DNA of 30,328 nt from Hofstenia miamia. Taxonomy: Eukaryota; Xenacoelomorpha; Acoela; Hofsteniidae. Positions 21,293-30,328 of the stretch are shown piece after piece (the first letter of the stretch is position 1; the number at the start of each line of letters is the position of its first letter). The notes beneath the pieces are model-generated. The model did no database searches and was not told where the DNA came from. It saw only the letters and a list, made by a program, of their open reading frames with translations. The stretch lies in assembly GCA_900660155.1 (NCBI GenBank), contig CABFPE010000041.1:450420-480747 (forward strand), in the 5' to 3' direction. The translations under genes and the position numbers were made by a program.

Positions 21293-21400
21293 TTGGTTTA
21301 GTAGAATTCAATTCTAAAATGTTATTATCTAGATACTTTTTCCTTGCTTCTCTAGTTTTTTATTCGTTTACATTTATTGTAATATCCTCTACCACTGTTT
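21293..21400 (-). pseudogene. LINE relic, post-endonuclease linker, copy A
   Basis: The minus strand reads YYNKCKRIKN, a frame change, then REARKKYLDNNILELNSTKPS. This is the conserved linker between endonuclease and RT in CR1/L2/Jockey-type LINEs (YxNxxxRxxREAKKxYY). The DNA at 21,307-21,351 matches 22,724-22,768 in 44 of 45 positions, in the same orientation. This is therefore a second copy of the same family. Confidence 0.65.
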
Positions 21401-22301
21401 ATCTACTGTTACTTTATAACATTAGCTGTGTTATTGCGGGTAAGGATTTACTTGTTGTTACTGCTTGACTAGTTTCTTCTGTTAACTTATGTAACCTAGA
21501 ATTAACTGCTCACTTTTTTAGGTGACAAAGCATTGCGGTAACCTCTATAACGATCTCCTATTGGGCATTTGCCCGAAGCGGATCTCCACATCCAGTTTCA
21601 CCGTTCCATCCGATGCTTGAGTGCCACTTCTCAGCTCAATCAACATAGCTTATGTGTGCCCTACATTAGCTCAGTGCTTGCTCAAGACATGACACAATTC
21701 GAATTAAACTCTATTGTGTGAAAGTGTTATACCACTTTGCAACCTGAACTGTTACTAGTTGTTTGTTAAATATTACATGTAGCCATTACTGAAATATATT
21801 GGCTTATTTAAATATATTCTGTTCCAACAACTTCCTAACCTACATTTATAATTTACTACATGTATGGTCACTTTATCGGTGAATTATAGGTCATTAATTT
21901 GGATCCAAAATAATATTAATATAATTCCTAAAGTTCGGTCATCCAACCATTTGCTGACAATCAATTATTTAATACATGTAGAAGTGAAATGCTAGTCGGC
22001 TAATCGAGAGAAAACCCCTACACCTAACATATGTGCACTTTCATGATCTGGCACAGGGACCCTAGAATCGTTCCCTGTGATGTATCCAGACTACTACTAA
22101 ACACCGCTTGATTAGCTCGACATCGTAATAAATAATCGAAACCGTTAATGTGAAACAAAATAATAATTCCGAATAAAATTCTTTATCAACTTCTTACAAG
22201 GTTTTTAGTCTATTTATAGTATTTCCAAAAGAAGTACCTGTCGATTCAAATTTGAACTTTCTGCAAAGATGGCGGCTGAAAATAATGAAAGCGTCATTTA
22301 G
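21401..22301. other. intergenic DNA, no gene recognised
   Basis: A GC-richer patch lies at about 21,520-21,680. Near 22,057-22,081 an inverted repeat (CACAGGGA ... TCCCTGTG) could form a hairpin. Neither supports a specific call. Confidence 0.35.
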
Positions 22302-22709
22302 TCAAAAAGTATTTTTATCGACAGACACAAATATCTCTTTTTTGACACATGTTGTTTCTTGGTTGCATATTACAAATAAATCTGAAATAACACTAATTGA
22401 TTTAATTACAATATTTTTAATCAACTTCTTTTCGATCTTAATCTCTTCTTGCGACGTTTGCAGCTTATTTATGATTTTATTTGGATGATGCTACATTATA
22501 GACTTTAGATCTGAGTAACATGGGAGGTAACTTACTTCAGACAATGTCTCATAACTATCTGCTATTGATGTTCGCTTATTATTGGCTGATCGCGCCAGAG
22601 TTTCAGCATTCATTTTGGCTAAATCACCACTAACATTTAGTTTCCTATTAAGACAACCAGTGGTCATATCGTCATACCGCACATCTGATTGATAGATTTC
22701 CACAAACAC
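22302..22709 (-). pseudogene. unassigned open frame with one internal TAG
   Basis: The minus-strand frame from about 22,709 runs to a TAG at 22,493-22,491. It then continues in the same frame to TGA at 22,304-22,302, about 135 codons in all. The second half is strongly charged and coiled-coil-like (QEEIKIEKKLIKN). It abuts the end of LINE linker copy B. I cannot tell whether it is part of that element, another transposon's ORF1-like protein, or a broken host gene. Confidence 0.3.
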
Positions 22710-22890
22710 TTGGTTTAAAAGACTTCAATTCTAAAATTTTATTATCTAGATACTTTTTCCTTGCTTCTATAATTTGGCAACACACCTTATTATGCAATTG
22801 ATTGTGAAGTTGCTGGTTTTCAGTATGTAAAGCTCATCGTCTTTTTTTAATCAATTGAAAAATATTTTGTGATATCCAGGATTTGCGCCT
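22693..22890 (-). pseudogene. LINE relic, post-endonuclease linker, copy B
   Basis: Read on the minus strand: SWISQNIFQLIKKR (about 22,885-22,840), a frame change, DELYILKTS, another frame change, then QIIEARKKYLDNKILEL. This is the PWIS...KKRDxLY...RxxKKxYY linker of CR1/L2/Jockey-type LINEs. It lies downstream, on the same strand, of the endonuclease piece at 23.4-23.7 kb, in the order expected for one element. No RT core follows. Confidence 0.7.
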
Positions 22891-23389
22891 TCGGTACCCC
22901 GTTGTCCCCTTAATTGGAAGGTGTATACGAAAGCATGCCTTATCGTGTTGGAAAAAGTCTTCCAGTGATCAAGAAAGGAGTATGAATTAGCCTTCTAGAA
23001 AGTTCCAATTTTTAGAACTAGTACAACATCCAAGCATGTCACTGTTCTTTTGGGAATTACACCTGAAGGTTTTCCACTCCTCACTAGGCAATGAGATATG
23101 TCGACAACCACCTATACTTTTTAAAGGTATTGGCTTGTAAAAAAACTGTTAGTATTTTTGAAGATTTCATCCAAAATATCGAAGCCATAAGTTGGAAACT
23201 TTACCATTTAATATAACTGAAATTCACGACAAATGAAATCTAACTTTGGTAAGTTGAAATGCAATGATTCAGAAAATATTGGACACTCTGGTTGCATAAG
23301 TTACGAATGTATAATTTCATTATCTTAGCAACTTTAGAGCTCCAGTATGGGTGGTAAATCACTCTACATATGTAACCACTGATTCCTTG

Positions 23390-23700
23390 AGGGCTGTTTG
23401 GCATATCAATAATGGGCAAAGACTTTCTATATCTGTAAAAATATTATAATTCGTATCATTTAATTTTGGAATAAATACACGAAAGTGAATTTCGTTTTAA
23501 TTTGAATCATGACTCCTACACCAGATTTATCACTACTACAATTAGTGTGATCATTCCGTATAATTTTATATCCTGGTAAATCAACGGCGTTATCAGGTAT
23601 TAGGTATGACAAATGTGTTTCGGTCAGCAATAAAATATCCAGAAAATCCATTTGAGAGACGCCTGCATAAAGTTCATTTATTTTATACTGAAGTCACTGC
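23390..23700 (-). pseudogene. LINE AP-endonuclease fragment
   Basis: The minus strand reads INELYAGVSQMDFLDILLLTE, then THLSYLIPD, LPGYKIIRND and KSGVGVMIQIK. This is the central part of the AP-like endonuclease that nicks target DNA in CR1/L2/Jockey LINEs: the DILxLTETxL box with the catalytic-site Glu, PGYxxxRxD, and GGVxIxI. It becomes unreadable after about 23,400, with a stop near 23,354. The N-terminal NxRSL box is decayed. Confidence 0.82.
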
Positions 23701-23849
23701 CCATTTGAAAAAAATACAGATGGAATAAACACAGAATGTTGAAGTTTTCTTGTAAAGTCTTCGGCATTTCTAGTCAATTTTCTAATTCAGCTTCGATATT
23801 TTTGTTAAACAGGTTTAAATTTCTGATTTTTAGATCATTGCGGTTTATT

Positions 23850-24480
23850 CCTTTATTAATCAGCATGTTTCTCTATTTGGAAATCTTTTGTTGATAAATA
23901 CTTAGAAAAGTATACATTAAATTTATAATCTTTAAGCTTACTAGCAGATGCAATTGCTATTCTAGAATTCCAAGCAGAAGAAAATTTTAAAAGAACATGT
24001 CTGTGTATCTACTATAGGTTTTACCAATTCTTATAATGTCTATTACTTTTTCAATCAAATGCTCTTGTCCCATATGTGTTAATATTCTCTTAATCTCATC
24101 AAAATTCTTAAGAATCTTTGTTTCATCCTTCAGTGTAGTATCTTCTTTCAAACCACGTGTATGGATGCAGCATGGATCAATCAATCTTTCTTGATCAGTT
24201 GGTTCTTTATGTCAGCAATATTAATGGATTGAGTTTAATGTTCATCTTGGATATATTCTTGAATAGTTTCAATATTCTTGGCAATCCCTTCAATGGGTTT
24301 ATTAATTTTACGAACTGCCATTCAGAGGTATTTCTCTGCTGACTAGTAAACCCAGAAAACTATTGCCGCCAATGAATTCTCTCTACACATCCAAAACAGA
24401 AAAAATATTGTGATTCTTCTATATTTCCATTGCATTCATAGAATAAATGTGATGATTTGTTTTTGTTCATTACAGAGATT
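23850..24480 (-). pseudogene. LINE ORF1-type region: PHD-like finger, coiled coil, RIGK domain
   Basis: Reading from 24,450 downward on the minus strand: ECNGNIEESQYFFCFGCVER, then HWRQ, then SGFTSQQRNTSEWQF. This has the spacing of a decayed PHD-type zinc finger with several metal ligands lost. A charged helical stretch follows, starting near 24,321 (KINKPIEGIAKNIETIQEYI) and, after stops, running through DETKILKNFDEIKRIL. IIRIGK leads, after a frame change, to LLKFSSAWNSRIAIASASKL and YLSTKDFQIEKHAD. That RIGK...KFSS...LK...LS.D order is the domain that precedes the endonuclease in CR1/L2-like elements. It lies just upstream of the endonuclease piece on the same strand. Confidence 0.62.
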
Positions 24481-24690
24481 TAAACAAACGCCTTTCTCTA
24501 TATAATGCAACTCTTTTCTGGGTGGCCCTTTCATTTTTCTCAATGCTTGTGTAGCCACTTCAAGATTTATATTTGAAATTCAGCCGTAAATTCTTTTTGT
24601 CAAGGCTTCACGTGATCCAAAATTCACAGCACCCCACCATTCAACATCTGGAGACGACTCCATTTGCACTTTTCCATATTTTTTGGCATT
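24440..24690 (-). pseudogene. open frame upstream of the LINE ORF1 relic
   Basis: From about 24,687 the minus strand reads NAKKYGKVQMESSPDVEWWG and VNFGSREALTKRIYG, then a TGA at 24,582-24,580. The same frame then runs through ATQALRKMKGPPRKELHYIE to about 24,440. It looks protein-like and abuts the PHD-like segment in another frame. It may be the 5' end of the LINE ORF1 or an unrelated fragment. The family is not recognised. Confidence 0.35.
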
Positions 24691-25074
24691 GGGAATTAAG
24701 AAACACAAAAATGGAATAAATTTTAAGCTGAAAGAAACATCAACTAATATAAACGTATTAAGAATGAATCGTTAATAGAGCTAAATAAATACAAGAACAA
24801 ATTGAAAAAATTAATAGATAATTCGTACTTGTTTAAGAAGTAAATTATTGTAATATGGTAAACAATCATTAGGCATGCAAAGATAATTATGTGGTAGTTG
24901 AAATTTTTGAAAAAATAGCAAACATTTGGTGGCGCACCGTAGTCTTTACATCCTAAGGCTCAGGGCTATGTGATGTAGCAAAATTACACAAGTAGCGGAA
25001 CATTACAGAATGCTTTACTGCATGTGTGTCACTTGGAAAGAAAATGTTTATTTATTGTACACATTCAGTTCGGC
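24691..25074. other. intergenic DNA, no gene recognised
   Basis: I see nothing here that I can support as a gene, RNA or repeat. Confidence 0.4.
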
Positions 25075-25101
25075 CTCTCTCTCTCACTCTCTCTCTCTCT
25101 T

Positions 25102-25137
<36 letters not shown>
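25075..25137. repeat. (CT)n microsatellite
   Basis: A CTCTCT run with a few TTT interruptions. It lies directly beside a 303-bp tandem duplication. Confidence 0.97.
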
Positions 25138-25140
<3 letters not shown>

Positions 25141-25145
25141 ATATA

Positions 25146-25750
25146 TTTTTATCGGGAGTGTATTATGCATTTCGTTTATCATCACTTAGTGCCAAAACTT
25201 AAAACGAATGCATACTGTAGCCTTGAACAATACTAGCTTTTAAGTTTATGGGTGCAAATAAGGTAAAATAACGCGCAGGCGGGTAGCGATAGAAAATTAT
25301 ACTACGAGCACACCCGTATTTCAAACTTTTTCGACATAACACTTGGAAGCAACTTTGAAACAGCATGAGCTTTCAATCTATACATATATTGTTTGGCATT
25401 CAGGAATAGACCTATATGTAATGTCGATAATGTCCCGGGACTGAAAAATTTTTATCGGGAGTGCATTATGCATTTCGTTTATCATCACTTAGTGCCAAAA
25501 CTTAAAACGAATGCATACTGTAGCCTTGAACAATACTAGCTTTTAAGTTTATGGGTGCAAATAAGGTAAAATAACGCGCAGGCGGGTAGCGATAGAAAAT
25601 TATACTACGAGCACACCCGTATTTCAAACTTTTTCGACATAACACTTGGAAGCAACTTTGAAACAGCATGAGCTTTCAATCTATACATATATTGTTTGGC
25701 ATTCAGGAATAGACCTATATGTAATGTCGATAATGTCCCGGGACTGAAAC
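25146..25750. repeat. 303-bp tandem duplication, two near-identical copies
   Basis: Copy 1 is 25,146-25,448 and copy 2 is 25,449-25,750. Both start TTTTTATCGGGAGTG and end at CCCGGGACTGAAA. I found a single substitution (T at 25,161 against C at 25,464). No protein-coding content is evident. The near identity means either a recent duplication or an assembly artefact. The reading frames across it (25,605-26,034 minus) match nothing I know. Confidence 0.95.
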
Positions 25751-26183
25751 ATTTCGTGATTCCAATCACGGGATATGAAAGTTTTTCTTTTCGGAATAAT
25801 GAACGATTGATCAAAGATTAACATGGTTTGAAGGATTAGGGCCAAGCACAGTCGGGCCGTGTAAAAATTTGTGAACATCCAAATGACGTTTCGATCATTT
25901 TTATGGCCATGAAATTTTGGGTCTGCTAGACCGATGTTGGGTGTCGAAAATCTACAATTTGAAATGGAAAGACCTAAATTCAGCATTGCGAGAATACACG
26001 ATGCTAGTGCAAATTTTAAAAATCTATATTTCATTTTTCAACACAGCGCTTATAAATCTATAGCATTTACCAAGTTTAGGTTGATCTTCATGCTCTGTTG
26101 CCTATTATCTGTTTATTAGAATTTCGATAAAAGTTGTCACACCATTGTTTGCAATTGGATCTGCCAAGGTTCACCTAGTGCAC
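25751..26183. other. intergenic DNA, no gene recognised
   Basis: Overlapping frames occur on both strands (25,681-26,034 minus, 25,934-26,119 plus), with no recognisable motif on either. Confidence 0.4.
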
Positions 26184-26934
26184 TAGGGCCCAGCGGTATA
26201 CCGATGCCACGGTATTTCGACAATACTAAAAAAATTGAACGGTATTTTATTTAAGAGTATGCGTATTGTATGCAAGCCCGCTGGACAATATTGGCCGTAT
26301 GAAAACTGGGAACAAATGAAGATATTTAAAATTTGAAGAAACCAAAAGATAGAGAATTCTCTATCCTTTCTTTTTCTACATAATTTCCCAACATGTCTTT
26401 GTGCAACTGACTTTGCGCATGGCACGCCTAAACGGGGCTCACACAGTTTTTCTTCAAAAAATATTTCAGGTCGTTGTTGTTCCTATGGGCCTTAGACCAA
26501 GTCATTATCTGAAGACTAGATACGGAAAGAACTTGAATTTCTAATTGAAAAATTACAATGTCTATCATAAGAGAATAAAGTCAAAATTTCCTTTTACATA
26601 GAAACTCTGAAAATTTCATATAGTAGATACAACTGCAAAAAATCATTTTTATTTTGTCATTAATTTTAATTTGTAGTGCTGACATAAATTCTTAAATATT
26701 TACCTTAAACTATTTAACTGTTCAATAAATTTCGCGTTCTAAAATGTACCTAACCCTGAACGTATTGAGAAATTTACAGATATAATTTTTATACTGCTTG
26801 CATTAGAGGCACCATGAACTTTTATACAAAATTTTAGGCTCGAAGGTGGGGCTTATACACGAGGGTTCATGCATGTATTGTTATTTTAAGATGTTCGGGA
26901 TAGGAATTGCCATCCACTATTATTTTGATCTTAA

Positions 26935-26966
<32 letters not shown>

Positions 26967-27078
26967 TCTAATGGACTATTGATTTTTCATCGTCATACCG
27001 ATACCTAACCGATACCACGGTATATTGAGTGATACCGAACCGAACCGACTCCCAAAATTTTCATACCGCCGGGCCCTA
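26184..27078. mobile_element. hAT-like non-autonomous element, 895 bp
   Basis: Left end TAGGGCCCAGCGGTAT. Right end, read on the minus strand, TAGGGCCCGGCGGTAT: 15 of 16 identical. Sub-terminal segments at both ends carry repeated GGTAT/ACCG motifs (CCACGGTAT on the left, ACCGTGGTAT on the right). The flanks tagtgcac and tctagcac share only GCAC at their ends, so the 8-bp target duplication is diverged. There is no transposase frame. A (TA)n run lies inside at about 26,935-26,966. Confidence 0.7.
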
Positions 27079-28357
27079 TCTAGCACATGTCAATCTCAAC
27101 AAAACAATCGCAGAATAAACCTGCAATGACTTCAATGAAGTTTGCATTAACCCTATTTCAATTAGGGTTACCTATAAGTAACAAATCGATTTGTCAACAT
27201 TCTTGAACAATGTCGTACAAGCATGTTAAGAAAAATTCAAAGCCTTTGACATGAATAAATATCATAAATATTTCAAATATACTCAATGATTATATCTTTC
27301 ATGTAAAGGCTTTTAAGATTCTAAAAATCAAGAGTAAAATAACAATGGATTGTGTAAACCACAATTCCTTAGTCCATGCCTTTGTTGCGGTTGTTGTTCT
27401 TGAGCTGAAGTTCATCTTGTTATTGACATATTAATTGCATAGTATTGGCAGCTGTTATTACGGATGTATATATTTCTATTCTATTCTATTGATAAAGGAT
27501 ACAAGGACTATGTTTTCTTGCAACATTAGATAAACGTAGACCAAGTCCGAAAATTTAAATGCAAGAAACCGGCCTAATCTCAAACGTTGACTTTGATTTG
27601 ACGTTATAGATCCCTGTCCAATCAAATGATCATTAACACCAATCATTTTCCTTAAGGGAAAACAGTAATTCATTGGTTTTTTCTTAACTTCTTCGATTTT
27701 TTTCAAATTAAGCGGTGAGAAGCATCAGTATTTTTTTAATAATCAATCTAATGATTGTATCCGAAACCGACACAACTAAAACTCAAAATTGGGTCGGGTG
27801 TAATCGGGTACCCGATGTCAGTTTAGTTTAATAGGAATGGGCTCGGTTTTATCGGTAGCTGCTCTTATAGAAAAAGATTGTGTTGAACAACGTGTTTCCA
27901 AATTATATTTTGCAAAAAACTATTGAAGCATGCGCAAACGGAATAGAAGGATAAATTTCGAATGTCTGAGAAGAAATTAAGGAACACGAAAGCAATTCTA
28001 GTTTTTCTTACCTACTGATATGATGTGGACAAAAATTTGAAACCAAATATACTACACATTAAGATTTAGTTAATTTTTAATAATTGGAAGTATTTCCTAT
28101 AATACTTTAAACCAAATGTAAAACCAAAGAATATATCTATATATTGAACCTACCATTATTAGAAGGAATAATTTTGAATATATTGACGTGCTATTATAAG
28201 AAAAATAAAGCTCCTAAAAAACAACGATTAATGCATAATACTCGAAAAAGTGGTTAATTTTTTCAAAAATATTTCACCAACTGAGAAATGCAAAAAGATT
28301 TATCTATTTTTATTATCGTAGAATAATGTGAGAAAAAGATGGGATATATAGTTAAGT
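27079..28357. other. AT-rich DNA with a CG-rich patch
   Basis: No gene recognised. A patch at about 27,765-27,850 with GGGTCGGGTGTAATCGGGTA resembles the sub-terminal sequence of the hAT-like MITE at 28,358-28,699. It may be a fragment of a related element. Confidence 0.35.
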
Positions 28358-28699
28358 CAGAGTAGCAATCGGGTCCTATATTTTAACCCACGACCCGACC
28401 CGCAGACAATTGACCGATGGCTCAACTCGACCCATAGTATGTTAACCCATGACCCTACCCATGGGTCAGACAGTCAGCTTTTGACCCAAGTTGTATTTGC
28501 AAATTTTTGACAAAACTAATATGAAACAATGTCAATAACATTAGAGTAGGTTTTATATAGCATAGTAGATTGTATACTAAATGGAAATGCGTGGTTAGTT
28601 TTCCACAAATTTCAGGAAAATCCTTCAAACAATACATTTTCAAAATCTTGACCAGACCCGTGGGTCGGTTCGGGTTGGGTCGACCAGTTTGCCACCCTG
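28358..28699. mobile_element. hAT-like MITE, 342 bp
   Basis: Left end CAGAGTAGCAATCGGGTC. Right end, read on the minus strand, CAGGGTGGCAAACTGGTC, 14 of 18 identical. Both sub-terminal regions are rich in GACCC/GGGTC motifs (ACCCGACCCGC, ACCCGTGGGTCGG). The flanks agttaagt and gcttaaat agree at 5 of 8 positions, consistent with an old 8-bp duplication. No coding capacity. Confidence 0.65.
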
Positions 28700-29625
28700 G
28701 CTTAAATTAAAACTTCTTACACTCCATTGTCAATTTTAATGAACATAAGTCCCATTAGCCTAAAATGCAAATCTATCAATTTTGTAAACAAGTTTAATTC
28801 TCTAAACAGGTGATTGCAAATTTTATCTGTACCAGTTATTCTTAATTACCTATATGTATTAGTGTCCTTTTGACGAATTTGGACGACCACGTGCTCTGCT
28901 CTAGATTAAATGATGTCTTTAACAATTTAAAATCGTAACGTTTTTTTTAAAGTTTAATTTCCTTAAAAATTCCTAAAACAATTTTCTGACGTGCTGGGAT
29001 AAAAACCAAAGGTAAGTTCTGTCACAAAGCGATGTGTATTTGTAAAATTGTTGTATAATTTATTTTGATTTTTTAAGGTTTTCTTTCGGATATTTTGGAT
29101 GAATTTATAGATATTTGCATGCATTAACCTATAAAATTATAAAATGGAAATTTAAGAAAGCATGCTTACAAATTTTTTCAAATGGTATCTAGGTTAAGAA
29201 CAAATTTCTTTCTCATTGAATACTTAAAAAATTTTGCACCCAAAATTGCAACGTTTTCTAAGGCCAAGGCCATGACAAATTCAACACATGGGATTTAGCG
29301 GAGGTCACAATGACTATTTAAAATTTGCAATTTTGTTTTTAATTTTTCGGATTTCGTTAAATTACTGCCTATATATGTACAATTACGTAATAGAACGACT
29401 AAGAAGACTATACCGTGACCTAGGCCCTACTAGGGTTGAATGGTAAGGTAAGCGGTCGAAATATAATACGTTAGCAAGTGAACATACAACCTTAAGCAAG
29501 TTATCTGTATGTGCTTAATAATTTTATTTGCACAGATATATTTGAAGAAATGTGCAGACCCCAAATTTGTCAATGCTATTTGTAATAAACTTTGCATAAA
29601 AACGCGCCTTTAGCGCAAACTTCAC
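28700..29625. other. AT-rich DNA, no gene recognised
   Basis: I see no coding, RNA or repeat feature that I can support. Confidence 0.4.
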
Positions 29626-29627
29626 TA

Positions 29628-30328
29628 TAGTTGGCTGCAAAAAAAATGAGACTGAACACCTATTTTTTCACGCTTTGTGGTAACATATTGAGACGTTTTA
29701 GAGGAAAACTATAAAAATAAAAGAACTTTAAAATGGTCAAACAAAAAAGTTAATTAAACTGGTACTTCGTAATTATTTGAAAACACTTAACAAATAAATT
29801 GTTTTGCTTTGTAAAGTTTCTACTTGATTTCTTCGGAATGGAAACGTTGGAACAGCTTGAAAACGCCTTTGCGACATCGCAAATTTCTCGATCAACTTAT
29901 TTTCGAAAGCTGAAAAAAATTCTACAAGGAGAATCTCTCAAAAGATGAAAAGGAAGTGGACGCCCTCGAAAAATTATTGGAAAATTCATTCAGAAAACAG
30001 TCGCAATTGCTCTCAAAAATCTCTTTATTTCTGGGAATAAAATTGCAAACCGACTTCAAACTGAAGCCGACATCTCTGTGCATGAAACCACAGTTCAGAG
30101 AACACTGAAAAAAAGTGGAGTTACAAAAATTGGCAGAAAAAATCGACTTCTGATTACAAAAGAACATCAAGAAAAAAGATTAAATTTCGTGAAAGATTGG
30201 AAAGACTACTTTTGAAGATGTTTGGATAACTGATGAGTGCGTATTTCAACTATCCAGAAACAAAGTACAAGTGTGGTCGTCAAAGAAATGTCCAAGACCA
30301 ACAAAAGCGGTTCCAAAGTTCGACCAAA
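29628..30328 (+). mobile_element. Tc1-like transposon, copy 2, cut by the window edge
   Basis: The terminal repeat TAGTTGGCTGCAAAAAAAA starts at 29,628, preceded by TA at 29,626-29,627. The sequence is closely similar to the transposase side of copy 1, in opposite orientation. Relative to copy 1 it lacks about 17 bp in the leader (near 29,724) and 4 bp in a TTAA repeat. The element runs past the end of the window. Confidence 0.93.
29838..30328 (+). pseudogene. Tc1-like transposase, copy 2, broken and partial
   Basis: ATG at 29,838 opens METLEQLENAFATSQISRST, as in copy 1. A TGA at 29,946-29,948 replaces an arginine codon (AGA in copy 1) in the basic linker. Later, near 30,208, two bases (AC) are missing relative to copy 1, shifting the frame before the first catalytic aspartate. 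The window ends before the rest of the catalytic domain. The DNA-binding half is otherwise well conserved, including NRLQTEADISVHE. Confidence 0.9.

Noticed and set aside
22010..22130. tRNA- or hairpin-like segment
   Set aside because: An 8-bp inverted repeat is present, but no cloverleaf, A/B box set or anticodon arm could be fitted.
25024..25236. Open frame with a Ser-Leu repeat
   Set aside because: It is produced by the (CT)n microsatellite and has no independent coding evidence.
1..30328. CRISPR arrays, bacterial operons, rRNA genes, LTR pairs
   Set aside because: None was seen. Repeats are microsatellites, TIRs and one tandem duplication, and gene structure is eukaryotic.

Overview
This is AT-rich DNA from an animal genome. 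It has no bacterial-type operons, its genes are split by introns with GT...AG boundaries, and most recognisable coding sequence comes from metazoan transposon families. These include Tc1-like DD34E, hAT-like elements with 8-bp target duplications, a Penelope-like reverse transcriptase, CR1/L2/Jockey-type LINEs and an R2/HERO-type retrotransposon. The lineage cannot be fixed from the sequence; a non-model, probably aquatic, invertebrate fits best, and this is only an inference.

Left part (1-7.8 kb, minus strand): the one convincing host gene is a class A (rhodopsin-like) GPCR. No single long reading frame shows it. It is split into at least four exons (7767-7484, 6101-5948, 4871-4751, 3010-2827) with GT/AG boundaries and matching phases at every junction. 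Joined, they give TM1 to TM5 with the usual landmarks: N in TM1, LAD in TM2, Cys at the top of TM3, ERF exactly 25 residues later, W in TM4 and P in TM5. The 3' end (TM6/TM7) is unresolved. Two further phase-compatible exons reach a stop at 2403 but do not look like a normal TM6-TM7. The introns are loaded with transposons: a 300-bp hAT-like MITE in intron 3 and a Penelope-like fragment in intron 2. A 1.93-kb hAT-like element lies just beyond the candidate stop.

Middle part (8-18 kb): a cysteine-rich broken frame of unknown origin (8.5-9.0 kb), a GC-richer patch (9.8-10.3 kb), and a decayed LINE RT with its central palm missing (11.4-12.4 kb, plus). Then come a complete Tc1-like element with TIRs and TA duplications (14,091-15,381) and, close behind it, a 5'-truncated R2/HERO-type element with a restriction-like endonuclease and an AAT-repeat tail (about 15.7-17.8 kb).

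Right part (18-30 kb): two unassigned minus-strand open frames (18.0-18.2 and 18.9-19.2 kb) and a relic of a CR1/L2-like LINE on the minus strand (24.7 to 22.7 kb) carrying a PHD-like finger, an ORF1-type domain, an AP endonuclease piece and the post-endonuclease linker. A second copy of that linker lies at 21.3 kb. A nearly perfect 303-bp tandem duplication follows next to a CT microsatellite (25.1-25.7 kb), then two non-autonomous hAT-like elements (26,184-27,078 and 28,358-28,699). The window ends inside a second, inverted copy of the Tc1-like element.

Overall this is a transposon-rich region with one GPCR gene. I found no rRNA, tRNA, CRISPR, viral genome or bacterial-type defence system. 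Every transposon copy seen is broken, non-autonomous or cut by the window edge.
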